DNA of 64,000 nucleotides from Eriocheir sinensis (taxonomy: Eukaryota > Arthropoda > Malacostraca > Decapoda > Varunidae). The notes beneath the pieces are model-generated. The model had not been told where the DNA came from. It did no database searches and saw only the letters and a program-made list of their open reading frames with translations. The position numbers were made by a program, and so were the translations under genes. The stretch covers positions 16,417,589 through 16,481,588 of the forward strand of contig NC_066509.1 of NCBI RefSeq assembly GCF_024679095.1, read 5' to 3'. The first letter of the stretch is position 1, and every line of letters starts with the position of its first letter. This document shows positions 48,405 through 60,577 of the stretch, one piece after another.

Positions 48405-48727
48405 TGATGATGATGATGATGATGATGACCCGTGAGATAGACTGATTGCTTGATTCATTGTTCCTCATTATTTCTCTTCCTCTTTTCCGCCCGCTATCGC
48501 TCCGTCACTTGAGTTGAGATGGACGGATAACAGACAGATAGACAGACAGACAGAGAAATAGAAATGATGATGATGATGATGATGACCAGTGAGATAGACT
48601 GATTGGTTGATTCACTGTTCCTCATTATATCTCTTCCTCTTTTCCGCCGTCCATCGCTCCGTCACTTGTTGAGATGGACGGATAACAGACAGACAGATTG
48701 ACAGGCAGACAGAGAAATAGGAATGAT
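48405..48727. repeat. Tandem duplication of a 157-bp unit
   Basis: GTGAGATAGACTGATTG at 48432 recurs at 48589. Each unit carries (GAT)n, CTTCCTCTTTTCCGCC, ATCGCTCCGTCACTTG, TTGAGATGGACGGATAACAG and an ACAG run, in the same order. The copies are highly similar. Confidence 0.93.
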
Positions 48728-48739
48728 GAGTTTTGTCAC

Positions 48740-49470
48740 TTTTCCGATGCTCTTTTGTCTCTCGCTGCGTATGTTTCCTCTCGTCTCCTCTCTCTCCCAT
48801 TCTCCCTGTCATCCCTCTCCCTTCACTTCTCCCTCTCACTCTCCCCCCTCCCTTCATCTGTCCCTCTCATTTATCTTCTCCCCTCCCCTCCCTTTCCCTC
48901 CCTTATCTCACATCTCTTCTCCCTCCCTCCCACTCTCCCATTCATTCCTCTTCCCTCTCCTCCCCTCCCCTCCCTTCCCTCTCACTCACTCACTCCCACG
49001 CACCCTCATCCTTCTCATTCCTCTTCTCTCCCCTCCCCACCCCTCTCCATTATCTCATTCCCTTCTCTCCCTCCCATTCTCCCTGTTTTCTAATCATTCC
49101 TCTTCCTTCATCCCCCATTCCTCTTGCAAATAATTTCACCTCCTTCCTCTCCTCTTTATCTCGCTTCTCTCACCTCCCTTCCTTTTTTTCTCACACTCTA
49201 TACCTTCTTATACCTTCTCTTTTTTTCCCATTATTACTTGCCAACTACGTATCCTTCCTCTTCCTTCCGCGTATCTCACCTTCCCTCTCTCACTTTGCCT
49301 CCGTCCTAACAATCCTGTCTCCCTTATCTCTTGTCTCCACCCCTCTCCTCCCTCCCTTCTTCTCTCCTAAACTATCTCCCATCCCCTTTTCTCACTTCCA
49401 CTCACCGCCCCCCCCCCCCCCCACACACACACTTCACACCCTCCCTCTCTCCCTTCCTGTCACTATTTAC
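48740..49470. repeat. Polypyrimidine tract, about 700 bp
   Basis: Almost pure C/T with a C run near 49407-49422. Overlapping S/P/L-rich frames on + are by-products. Confidence 0.85.
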
Positions 49471-49874
49471 TGCGTTGTTTGACTTCCCGCGATTATACAG
49501 CACATCCTTGTCGCGGAGGAGGAGGAGGAGGAAGAGGAGGGAAGGAGGAGGAGGGCTAAGTATTCCAAGTATTATAGTTTTCGTGAAGGTTATTTTCTAC
49601 TCGTGATAACGCATTTGTATATTTCATTAGCATATCCCTGTAAGGTCATCATTATGTTGTCAGTAAATTAGGTTATATAGAATTCGAAAGCTTTTATTCG
49701 ACGGATCATTTGAAGGGTAGCAGTTTTTTTACTATTTTTTGCCATATCTATGTTATTGCATCATTGAGAGGACTCGATAACCAACCAACAATGTGAAGAA
49801 AACGCGGTGAAGGAAAACAACTCGAAAGGGAAGGAGAGAAAGTGAGGAATGTAGGAGGAGAGGAGAATAGGAAG

Positions 49875-49924
<50 letters not shown>

Positions 49925-50112
49925 GAAAGAGAAGGAAGTAAGGCAGAAAGGAAGGGAGGCGTAAAGGGGTGAGGGTATGTATAGTAGAAGGAAGTGGAGA
50001 AAGGAGTAGGGTGTAGGTCATAAAATGTGTATAAACTACCATCCACCTGAGCAAGAAAGAGAAAAAGTGCTCACGTATCCAGGTAAAAAAAGGAGAACAT
50101 GACCGTAGAATT
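49471..50112. repeat. Unique sequence with (GGA)n and (TG)n
   Basis: (GGA)n at 49515-49552 and (TG)n at about 49877-49922. The rest is unique, with no gene. Confidence 0.65.
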
Positions 50113-50197
50113 TAGGAACAGCGAGTAGCGGGCTTTTTTATTATTATTGTTTCCTTTTTTTGTGCCCTTGAGTTGTCTCCTTTGGTATAAAAAAAAA
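50113..50197 (+). mobile_element. LINE-A 3'-end fragment
   Basis: TAGGAACAGCGAGTAGCGGGC, a T/A-rich stretch, GTGCCCTTGAGTTGTCTCC, TTTGGTATAA and poly-A. At 85 bp it is the shortest copy. Confidence 0.85.
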
Positions 50198-50658
50198 GTT
50201 ACCTCTGCAGCACGTCTTTATTTATGCATGTTACTCTCATAAGACAACAAGTAAAAGTAATGTTACGCACTTAAGAAGCTGTAAAAGAAGTTATAACAAA
50301 GATGCATTGGGTTCATAGTTAATGTTAGTTATCATTCCAAAAGCAGGGGATAACTAAGTAGAGCCAAAGCACTTTCGATTAGTTTCATTTTCCTAATTTA
50401 TTTTGTTCTTGTTATTGTTATCGTTGTCGTCGTCGTTGCTGTGTTGTTGTTGTTCATCTCGTTATATTTTTTTTCTTTCACCTCATATTCCTACTCCTGT
50501 TACTCCTCCTCCTCTTCCATCTCCTCCTCCTCCTCCTCCTCCTCCTGCTCCTCCTCCTCCTCCTCCTCCTCCCCCTCCGCAGCCACAGGTGGAGGGAGGA
50601 GGCACCTTAAGAAGTACTCTGGCTGATGCTGAGCCGTCCCTGGGGAGCCCTTCTAAGC

Positions 50659-50711
<53 letters not shown>

Positions 50712-50720
50712 GGATCATAC
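50198..50720. repeat. Unique AT-rich DNA, CTC array, (CA)n
   Basis: Unique to about 50490, (CTC)n at 50502-50575, a short unique spacer, and (CA)n at about 50660-50710. Confidence 0.75.
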
Positions 50721-50946
50721 CCCTATTCCTTCCCACTAAGCTTTTGAAAAAAAAATAATATAATAGCCAAAACAATAAAAATAATACACTTTTTAAATAA
50801 TTGAAATTCTGTTTTAAAAAAGATATTTGTTCCCCTGGCTTTCTCACCGAAAAAAAAAATGTAAAAATGTGAAAAAAATACCTTAATTCTGTGATAATCT
50901 GTTGGAGAGAGAGAGAGAGAGAGAGAGAATGTGAGTGTGTGTGTGT

Positions 50947-50990
<44 letters not shown>
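50721..50990. repeat. A-rich unique DNA then (GA)n(TG)n
   Basis: Compound GA (50904-50928) and TG (50934-50990) arrays. Confidence 0.85.
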
Positions 50991-50993
<3 letters not shown>

Positions 50994-51241
50994 ACTTCCA
51001 TAGAGTCACCCAGCGTGGTCTCCCAGCGGGTGCAGTCCAAGTTGAGCCTCCGCTATATTTAGCAAGGCACGTTTTTCTATGTTTGGCAGATCACAGAGAG
51101 CGCGGAGGCGGCGGCTTGCAGGGCAGACGCTGGCAATTCCTTAAAGCTGAGTTCGTGGAGGGGGACGGGGCGTGTTTGCGTGCCACCCCTTTTTATTATT
51201 TTCCTTCCTCTGTTTCCTTTTGATTTATTTGTATTTTCCCA

Positions 51242-51290
<49 letters not shown>
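50991..51290. repeat. Unique GC-balanced piece, then duplicated block and (CT)n
   Basis: 51000-51185 is unique and unrecognised. 51193-51246 (TTTTCCTTCCTCTGTTTCC...TTTTCCCACA) is repeated at 52249-52298. (CT)n at about 51245-51289. Confidence 0.75.
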
Positions 51291-51291
<1 letters not shown>

Positions 51292-51996
51292 ATGGACTCT
51301 TGGATGCTGTCACTTTGTTATCGCGGAGCAGACTCAACGGCCTCATCATCTGTGACTCAAAATCTGCTCTCCGTGCCCTCTCCTCCCCCAGGCCTACATA
51401 CCAGCAACTGGTCACACAAATTCTCCGCCGCCTTGCCACAGCCCTCGAGAGTTCACTGACGGTGCACTTTTTATGGATTCCGTCACACATCGGTCTCTTG
51501 GCCAACGACGTTGCGGACCGTCTTGCAAGGGCTGCCTGTGACCTGGACCCGCCAGCTGCTGGTGCCGCTGCTACCTCCTTGGCGTGGTGCAAGAAAATGG
51601 TACGCCAAGCTGCCTGCTCCTCCACCCGTCACCGTAGCGATGCTGAGAGGGCCGCCAGTGCGTCTATCCAGCACTACGAACACTTCCTGCCTCGTCCACA
51701 TGTACCGTCGCTCCGGTCTCATGGTTCGCCGCCATAATGTAGTGTGTGCTCGTCTCCGGCTTGGGTACCGGCGAGTGTGGCAGCTGGCCGAGGCGGGGGA
51801 CGCGCCTCACTTCTCCTCCTGCAAGCTGTGTGACGCGCCCAATGCTAACACCCTTGAACACTATTGCTTGGAGTGTCCACGTGTTGCTGACTTAATACCA
51901 CAAGGACTCTCACTTGTGGAGACATGTAAATATTTATTGTCTGGAAACAATCTAGATGTTATCCTCACTCGACATCCACATTTTGGGGGATGCTAA
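51291..51996 (+). mobile_element. LINE-D: RNase H and C-terminal part of a non-LTR retrotransposon, pseudogene
   Basis: Directly after the (CT)n array the frame reads into a ribonuclease H domain: LIICDSKSALRAL (catalytic Asp in the DS motif), then HFLWIPSHIGLLANDVADRL, matching the W-x-P-S-H-x-G and final Asp (VADRLA) of the fold. The first strands of the domain are missing. After about 51700 the similarity moves to another frame through a single indel: YRRSGLMVRRHNVVCARLRL, then CKLCDAPNANTLEHYCLECP, a C-x-x-C ... H-x-x-x-x-C terminal zinc-like motif. The frame ends at 51996. RNase H degrades the RNA strand during retrotransposition. This order is typical of I/jockey-group LINEs carrying RNase H. 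Inactive. Confidence 0.88.
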
Positions 51997-52032
<36 letters not shown>

Positions 52033-52160
52033 TTTTTTTTCCCCTACTGTTGACTCAGTATCACAGCGTGCCCTGTGAGGCACGAGTCGCCTGTATCGAA
52101 GTTAGCATCCTGAACATGTACTAAGCTTGGCACCCTTGCGTGTACTAAATTAATCAAAAC

Positions 52161-52166
<6 letters not shown>
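51997..52166 (+). mobile_element. LINE-D (ATT)n tail and downstream flank
   Basis: The stop of LINE-D is followed at once by (ATT)n and a T run (51998-52039), read as the element's tail. About 125 bp of unique sequence follow. Confidence 0.55.
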
Positions 52167-52251
<85 letters not shown>

Positions 52252-52295
52252 TATTTTCTTCCTCTGTTTCCTTTTGATTTTTTTGTATTTTCCCA

Positions 52296-52356
<61 letters not shown>
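52167..52356 (+). repeat. Two (CT)n arrays separated by a duplicated 50-bp block
   Basis: (CT)n at about 52167-52248, a near-copy of 51193-51246 at 52249-52298, and (CT)n again to about 52355. Confidence 0.95.
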
Positions 52357-53205
<849 letters not shown>

Positions 53206-53580
53206 AGGTCCCGAGTCCATTAATTAATTAGACATTCAGGTGCGTTGTAAAGCTCAGTGACCTTTGTAGGTAAATAACTCGTGACTTCATCCTCTCTTGA
53301 TTTTTCCTTTATTCCTGTAATGATGAAAATGAATAATTTTTAAAACCTTTTTTGGATTTTCTTCTCCCCTTTTTTGTTCTCTTTGAAACGATCTTTCTCT
53401 TCTTTATACATTCATTCCTTTCTTTTCTTAGTTCCTTAGCTAGTAAGTTAGTTGTTTATGTGGTTGATTATTTATTTAGTTAATTTGTTAGCTTATTGGC
53501 TAGCTTGTTGAGTAGTTACTAGTAACTCTTTATTAATATAGTCTGCCAGGTGACTCGTTTGTCGGTAAGTCATTTGGTAT
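53206..53580. other. Unique T-rich sequence grading into TTAG-type repeats
   Basis: Unique to about 53420, then loosely repetitive GTTAGT/TTAGTTA words. Confidence 0.5.
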
Positions 53581-53608
53581 GTCAGTCATTTAGTCGGTCT
53601 GTTAGTTA

Positions 53609-54185
53609 GTGAGTCGATATTCCGTCGATCTTTTAGTCAGTCAGTCAGTCATTCCGTCGATCTTTCAGTTAGTAAGTCAGTCATTCCGTCGATCTTTTAG
53701 TCAGTCAGTTAGTCATTCCGTCGATCTTTTAGTCAGTCAGTCAGTCATTCCGTCGATCTTTTAGTCAGTCAGTTAGTCATTCCGTCGATCTTTTAGTCAG
53801 TCAGTCACTCATTCCGTCGATCTTTTAGTCAGTCAGTCAGTCATTCCGTCGATCTTTTAGTCAGTCAGTCAGTCATTCCGTCGATCTTTTAGTCAGTCAG
53901 TCAGTCATTCCGTCGATCTTTTAGTCGGTCAGTCAGTCATTCCGTCGATCTTTTAGTCAGTCAGTCAGTCATTCCGTCGATCTTTTAGTCAGTCAGTCAG
54001 TCATTCCGTCGATCTTTTAGGCGGTCAGTCAGTCAATCCGTCGATCTTATAGTCAGTCAGTCAGTCATTCCGTCGATGTTTTAGTCAGTCAGTCAGTCAT
54101 TCCGTCGATCTTTTAGTCAGTAAGTCAGTCATTCCGTCGATCTTTTAGTCAGTAAGTCAGTCATTCCATTGATCTGTTAGTTAGT
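53609..54185. repeat. 32-bp minisatellite, 18 units
   Basis: TCCGTCGATC occurs at 53621 and 53653, and so on every 32 bp, to the decayed TCCATTGATC at 54165, which is 17 intervals. The unit is ATTCCGTCGATCTTTTAG followed by three to four GTCA words. It is embedded in degenerate GTCA/GTTA repeats. Confidence 0.97.
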
Positions 54186-54490
54186 CAATCAGTTAGTCAC
54201 TCAGTTAGTTAGGTAGTCAGTCTGTCTTTCTGTCTATTTCTTAGTTAGTCATTTAATCAGCCAGTTAGATAAGTTGTTATCCATTCATTCACTCCGCCAG
54301 TTAATTAATTAGTTCTATAGTTAGTCAGCAAGTCAGTCAGTCATCATTCAGTTAGTCAGTCAGTCAGCCTTTCGGTCAGGCAGTACGGTAGGTTGTTAGC
54401 CATTCATTCATTCAGTCTGTCAGCTAGCTAGTTAGGTAGGTAGTTACTTTCTTTAACTTACCTACTTACATGCCCTTCACCTCGTATCTG
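54186..54490. repeat. Degenerate GTCA/GTTA repeat flank
   Basis: AGTCAGTTAGTCA, CATTCATTCA and GTTAGGTAGG words without a fixed period, probably the decayed background from which the 32-bp array grew. Confidence 0.75.
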
Positions 54491-54496
54491 TGCCTC

Positions 54497-55288
<792 letters not shown>

Positions 55289-55550
55289 GAGGGCGGCGGT
55301 TATGGGGGTGGGGGTGGAGGATTTGGTGGTGGTGGGGGGTGGGCGAAGGCAGGGTGATGGTGAGGGTGGTAGAGGGCGGCGGTTGTGGGGGTGGGGGTGG
55401 AGAGGGTGGTGGAGTTGCTGGTGGTGGGGGGTGGACGAGGGCGGCGGTTGTGGGGGTGGGGGTGGAGCCGGTGGTGGAGTTGTTGGTGGTGGTGGGTGGA
55501 CGAGGGCGGCGGTGGTGGGGGTGGGGGTGGAGAGGGTGGTGAGGGGGGGA
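55289..55550 (+). repeat. 65-bp G-rich minisatellite, four units
   Basis: GAGGGCGGCGG starts at 55289, 55372, 55437 and 55502 (83, 65 and 65 bp). Each is followed by TGGGGGTGGGGGTGGAG, so four or more G runs sit close together on the + strand. Confidence 0.88.
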
Positions 55551-55623
55551 TCTTGCGTTATCGACTGACTGTGTTATCGACAGAGCGGAGGGCGGCGGCA
55601 GCGTGTGGCAGCTCCCTCCCTCG

Positions 55624-55714
55624 CCGCCATCCTGCCATCCTGCACGTATCCTTCTATCCTGCTTTCCTGCTATCAAACCGCTCTTTTTTTTTTATTTATT
55701 ATTATTATTATTAT
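55624..55714. repeat. Degenerate CATCCTGC repeat, left part, and (ATT)n
   Basis: CCATCCTGCCATCCTGCA words followed by T-rich DNA and (ATT)n at 55691-55714. Confidence 0.7.
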
Positions 55715-55825
55715 TTTTTTTTACGTCTACGCCCATAGCACCAGTAGGCTTGCTTGAGGGCCCTGGATGGTAGTCGGCCCCGGCACGTATTGGCGCAGGC
55801 AGGTGTTTATAGTGGCGCCATCTTC
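55715..55825 (-). mobile_element. SINE-1 tail fragment
   Basis: On the minus strand it starts GAAGATGGCGCCACTATAAA and continues through CCTGCCTGCGCC, CCGGGGCCGACTACCATCC, CAAGCAAGCCTACTGG and GGGCGTAGACGT into poly-A. It matches the 3' part of the SINE-1 at 40730-41047. It starts at the same nucleotide as the 8889 copy and interrupts a CATCCTGC-type repeat. Confidence 0.88.
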
Positions 55826-55990
55826 TTTACACATCCTGCCATCCTACGCATATCCTGTCATCCTGTCGCCTGTATATCCTTTCATTAGGCCGTAATTCGC
55901 ATATCCTTCTGTCTTTCCATCCTACCATTCTGTGCATATCCTTTGATCCTGCCATTCTCCCATTCCTGCTCTTCATTGTTCATCACGTCA
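55826..55990. repeat. Degenerate CATCCTGC repeat, right part
   Basis: CATCCTGCCATCCTAC, CGCATATCC and CATCCTACCATTCTG words continue the repeat seen left of the SINE insertion. Confidence 0.7.
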
Positions 55991-56420
55991 TCCTACCATC
56001 CTGTAATCCTGTCATTCAGGGCGTAATTATCCTTTCTTCTCCTTGCGTCCTTGGTAGGAATCGATTAGATCCTTCCTATCCGACCTCCGACAGGCAGATT
56101 AAGATTAAAAATAGAATGCTTTCAGAAAGGCGAGGGGGAGACGGGGTCTAGCATGCAAACAGACAGTTGAAAAATAGATTAAGAAAAAAAAAGTAATATC
56201 CTGAATTCCCTGAAGCCGCCAGACTGGAACTGCGTCGGAAAAAATCTGTTGCATAACCTGAATCTAGGACATGTTGTTAGTGTTGTTATTGTTGTGTCAT
56301 GTGTTTCTCTCGCACAGGAACTTATTGTTATTGCGTCTATTGTATCGTTGTTATATGCGGTGTAATTCTTTGCTTCTGTCATATGTATTCATTATTTCTT
56401 TGTTGTTATTTCTTGCCTCC
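55991..56420. other. Unique sequence, nothing recognised
   Basis: AT-leaning, with GTTATTGTTGTT words near 56277-56410. No gene supported. Confidence 0.5.
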
Positions 56421-57275
56421 ACCTCTTCTTTTTCCTCCTACTCCACCACCTCCACCTCCTCCTCCTCCTCCTCCTCCTCCTTCTCCTCCTCCTCCTCCTC
56501 ACGTGTGCATATCGAACGTGATCCTAATAAGCATTCCCTGGGCGGCGGAGGACTCATTGATCCGACTGCAGGAACCCCTTCCCTCCCCCCCCCCCCCCCT
56601 CCGCCTCCTCCTCCCACTCTTTCCCTCCTTCCCTCTTTCTCCCTTCCTCCCTCCTGCTTTTACCCCCTCAACCCGCCTCTCCCTACCCTTACCTTCTCTC
56701 CTCTCCTGCAGGAATCCGTCCCCTCCCTGTCCTCTCCTTCCTCCTTCATTCTCTCCTCCTTTCCCCTCCCCTCCTTTGTCTCTCCGTCGTTCTCCCTCTC
56801 CTCTCTCCTCCTTCCCTCCCTTCATGCAGGAACCCACCCTCTTCCTACTCCTCCTTCCGTCCTTCCTTCCTTCCTTGTTTCCTCCCCTTCCCTCCTTCCC
56901 CCTCCCCTCCCCTCCCCTCCCCTCCCCTTCCTTTCCTTCTCTCCCCTCTTTTCTCTGATCTCCCTCACCATTCCTCTCCTCCATTCCCATCCCTTCCCTT
57001 CGGTTACCTCCCCTTCCCTCCCCGCCTTTCTCTTCCCTAACATCCTCTCCCCTCCCCACTTCCTCCCCTTCCCACTTCGCCTCGCTCTCTCCCTCCTACC
57101 TTCCCCCTCCCCGCCGTCTCGTCCTTCGTTGACTGACACCAGCTGTTTTTCTCCCCTCTCTCCCCTCTCCCTCCTCTCCTTTCTTCCTTCTTATAATTCC
57201 CTTCCCTCTCTCCCTCCTGCCCATCCATCCCCTCCATTAACCTGTGGCCAATTTTTTTTTTCATTTTTTTGTTTC

Positions 57276-57363
<88 letters not shown>

Positions 57364-57620
57364 GCCTTTCCTTCCCTCCCTCTCTCCTTCCCTACCTTCC
57401 TCCCTCCCTCCCTTCCTCCCTCCCTTATTCCCTCCTTCCCTCCCTCCTTTTCCCTCCACCCTCTTCATCTCCTGTCAATCTTTCCTTCCTGTTCTCCCTC
57501 CCTTCCTCTAGCCCTCATCTTCCCTCGCTTCCTTCCTCCCTCCCTTCCTCCATTTGTCCCTCTCTTCCTCCTTCCCTTACTTCTCTTACCTCCTTCCCTC
57601 CCGCCTCTGGTTTACTGGAC
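56421..57620. repeat. Polypyrimidine tract, about 1.2 kb, with (CTC)n and (CT)n
   Basis: (CTC)n at 56452-56500, a C run near 56586-56601, and (CT)n at about 57281-57361. TGCAGGAACC/TGCAGGAATCC recurs at about 56568, 56707 and 56825, marking a decayed repeat of about 120-140 bp. A short unique island lies at 56502-56570. The 467-codon + frame is S/P/L-rich and not a gene. Confidence 0.85.
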
Positions 57621-58500
57621 GACGAGTGTGGGAAAAGAAAACGGGAAGTCCTTCAGATCTGGGGGAAACATTGAAAAAGAAAAGAAAGTTGTGGCTGAAA
57701 CATTGATGAGAGGGAAACATGTCCTACGCCTTCCTTTCTTTACCTCTGAGAGTCTGCTTGTGGTAAACATCTGCTGGGAAGGAAATATGTAAAAAGGGGA
57801 GATAAACGGAGGAGCATAGGATGAGAAAGTAATACACTTGGAAAAGGATGTATATGAAGAGGAAAAATGAATGAAACATGAAAAAATAGATGTAAAATAG
57901 GGTAGGAGAAAATTAAATAGGAAAGGGATGGGCAAGGAGAGAAAAAGTGAAGGAAGGATGGAAGCAAAAGTAAAAATGAAAGAACAGGATTGCGAAACAG
58001 AAAAAAAAGAAAAATGGAAGTGTAGAAGGAAAAGATGAGGGACAGAGAAGTGGGATATGATAAGTAGGGTAAAATAAAAGGAAGAAAAAGGACGAGAGAT
58101 GCTACTGAAAGGAGTTCAAGATGGTGAAAATGAAGGATGAAGGATATGAAATAGATAAAACAAAGAAAACAAAAGAAAATGAAGGCGAGGAAATAGGATT
58201 TGGAACGGTAGAAAAATAGAAAGGAATATACGATAATAGATAATGAAAGCGACTTAAAACAAGGAAGATGAAAGATAAAGAATAGGAAGTGGATGAAAGA
58301 GAGGCAGAGTGGAGTGCAAACAAGATATGAACGCCCACCAGCGAAACACAGGGATGAAAAAATAACAATAAGTCGTTGAAGATGAGAATTTCTTGACAAA
58401 ATAAGAGAAGAAGGGAGAAAAAGAGGTAAAGAAGGAAGGAAAAATAATAGAAAAATAATTGATAATGATGAGAGAACCCAAGGGAGGAGAAGGAAAGAAA
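57621..58500. other. A/G-rich sequence, nothing recognised
   Basis: Purine-leaning and AT-rich. ORFs are minus-strand F/S/L-rich shadows. Confidence 0.5.
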
Positions 58501-58784
58501 TTGAAAATCATGGGGGCGTGAGGCAAAAGGTAAGGAGGGAGGGAGGGAGGGAGGGGAGGAGGAAGGAAGGAAGGAAGGCAGGCGGGAGAGGAGTGAGAGG
58601 AAAGAGGGAGGGAGAAAGAGAGAGAGAGGGGAAGGGAGGGAGGTAGAGGAAGCAAAGGAAGAGAGATGGTAGGGAAGGAGGAAGCAAGATTGAAAGGGAG
58701 GATTTGAACCACGGAAGAGAAGAGGCAATGGTCGGAAAGTAGTGGGAAATTATAGGAGTTAAGGCGTTTGAGGAGTGAGTCGCG
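58501..58784. repeat. GGGAGG/GGAAGG purine tract
   Basis: GAGGGAGGGAGGGAGGG and GGAAGGAAGGAAGGC-type arrays at 58530-58580, purine-rich to about 58680. Confidence 0.8.
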
Positions 58785-59260
58785 AGGAGAGAAAGGAAGA
58801 AAGTAAAGAAAATGTGAGGTAGAATATGGAAGAATGTGGTAAAATGTGGGAGTAGAATGTTTGAGATGGTAGAGGGACATGGGAGGAGGGAAACGTGAGG
58901 TGACAGGAAGAATGAGATAGGGGAAAGAAGTAAGGAGAATGCGAGGTAAAATATGGAAGGATGTGGTAAAATGTGGGAGTGTAATGTTGGAGATGGGAGG
59001 AATGAGATAGGGGAAAGAAGTAAGGAGAATGCGAGGTAAAATATGGAAGGATGTGGTAAAATGTGGGAGTGTAATGTTGGAGATCGTAGAGGGAATATGA
59101 GAAGAGGGAAACGTGAGGTGACGGGAAGAATGAGATAGGGGAAAGAATAAGGATAATGCGAGGTAGAGTATGGAAGGATGTGGTTAAATGTGGGAGTAGA
59201 ATGTTGGAGATGGTAGAGGGAATGAGATAGGGAGGAATGAGATAGGGGAAAGAAGAATGA
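58785..59260. repeat. Purine minisatellite, 89- to 128-bp units
   Basis: GAATGAGATA at 58911, 59000, 59128 and 59220, together with TATGGAAGGATGTGGTAAAA and TAATGTTGGAGAT in each unit. Units differ by presence or absence of a segment with GGGAAACGTGAGGTGAC. Confidence 0.88.
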
Positions 59261-59599
59261 TGAAAAATAAACAAAAAAGTGAAAACACGAAGGACATTTA
59301 AGAGGTGCAGAAAACAAAGATTACGTGAGATTTGTATGTATAAAAAAAGATAAACAGATTTCCGAGTGTAGTGAGGCGTAGATACATGAAAAAAAAACGA
59401 AAATGAATGTGGTACGATAATTTCCAACAAGATAATATTAAAAAAAAAAGTTAAGGCACCAGAAAGAAAAAATAATTGACCGTTTCTCGCACGCAACTTT
59501 CTTTAATCTAATTTTAGCGTTGTCAGACTAATTAGGAGAAAGTGAATAAGAAAAAAAGTCAGATAAAAAGGTTGACACTATGGACATAAGTCATGAAAT

Positions 59600-59601
<2 letters not shown>
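59261..59601. other. A-rich unique sequence, nothing recognised
   Basis: Non-repetitive. No gene. Confidence 0.5.

Positions 59602-59671
<70 letters not shown>
59602..59671 (+). repeat. (AC)n microsatellite
   Basis: Perfect AC array. Confidence 0.97.
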
Positions 59672-59676
<5 letters not shown>

Positions 59677-59819
59677 AACACACAGGCACGCACAGTAAGA
59701 TTAATCATACAAAAAAACAAAACAAAAAAAAGAAGCAAGAACAAGTCATGACTCCCTGAAATTTTAACACTGTAAGATCAGTTTCCCAGTACAAGAAAAT
59801 ACAAAAACTAACAGAGAAG

Positions 59820-59975
59820 GAACCGGTAACCTTGCGGCCGTGAATCATCGAAATCAGGTGTGGTCGCGCCTCTCATTAGCCTCGCCAGGTGCGGACCAAC
59901 GCTGGTGTTTACGTGCGTGGCCGTGACCTGCAATTATCAACCTGTCAGCTGATCCTTCTTACCTGGCCAGTCACG
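59820..59975. promoter_or_regulatory. GC-balanced island with E2-box motifs
   Basis: CAGGTG at 59855 and 59886, with CAGCTG at 59946, in a unique island between CA arrays. Motif clustering only. 59672-59819 is unique A-rich DNA. Confidence 0.2.
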
Positions 59976-60005
59976 GTCCCTCCCCCCCAACACACCTGAC
60001 CACAC

Positions 60006-60058
<53 letters not shown>

Positions 60059-60185
60059 TGATAAATAGATAGATAGAGAAATAAAGATTGATATTTCACC
60101 CAACTTACAATTACCGCTAATAAAAATGATGACCAAAGATAAAACTACTACTACTACTATTACTACTATAACTACTACTACTAAT
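60006..60185. repeat. (CA)n and (TAC)n microsatellites
   Basis: (CA)n at about 60006-60049 and (TAC)n with interruptions at 60146-60182. Confidence 0.93.
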
Positions 60186-60486
60186 TTCGAATGACTGCGG
60201 AGAGAGACAAACATTCCACATTCTTCCCCCTCCCTTCGTCATCCCCCCTCCATGCCCCTTCTTTTGTCACCCCCCCCTATGTCCCCTTCCCTCACCTCTT
60301 CCCTCGCTCCCCCTCATCGTTACTCTCCCTCGTCCCCTTCCCTAGCTCGCCCCCCCCGACCATCACGGAGACGCCACGACCCACTCCGCTAAAGAGAACA
60401 CGATCCTGCCTCCGGTGCATTACATCGATGAGGGGCGGCGCTCCCTCTCACCTGTGTATCACCTGTCTCGTTCCATCTGATATCAC

Positions 60487-60497
<11 letters not shown>
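60186..60497. other. Pyrimidine-rich then unique GC-rich sequence
   Basis: C/T-rich to about 60355. Unique at 60360-60480 with CACCTG at 60449 and 60460. No gene supported. Confidence 0.5.

Positions 60498-60574
<77 letters not shown>
60498..60574 (+). repeat. (CT)n microsatellite
   Basis: Perfect CT array preceded by a C run. Confidence 0.97.

Positions 60575-60577
<3 letters not shown>

Noticed and set aside
51180..51737. RNase H-like ORF as a cellular RNase H gene
   Set aside because: Starts in a CT array, lacks the first part of the fold, and continues through a frameshift into a typical retrotransposon C-terminus.
56560..56840. Three pyrimidine-TGCAG|GAA sites resembling exon acceptors
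   Set aside because: They are spaced copies of one decayed repeat in polypyrimidine DNA with no donor or open unique exon after them.
56271..57674. 467-codon ORF, the longest in the window
   Set aside because: Covers (CTC)n, polypyrimidine and (CT)n DNA. The only non-repetitive piece (56502-56570) is too short, and no acceptor AG precedes it.
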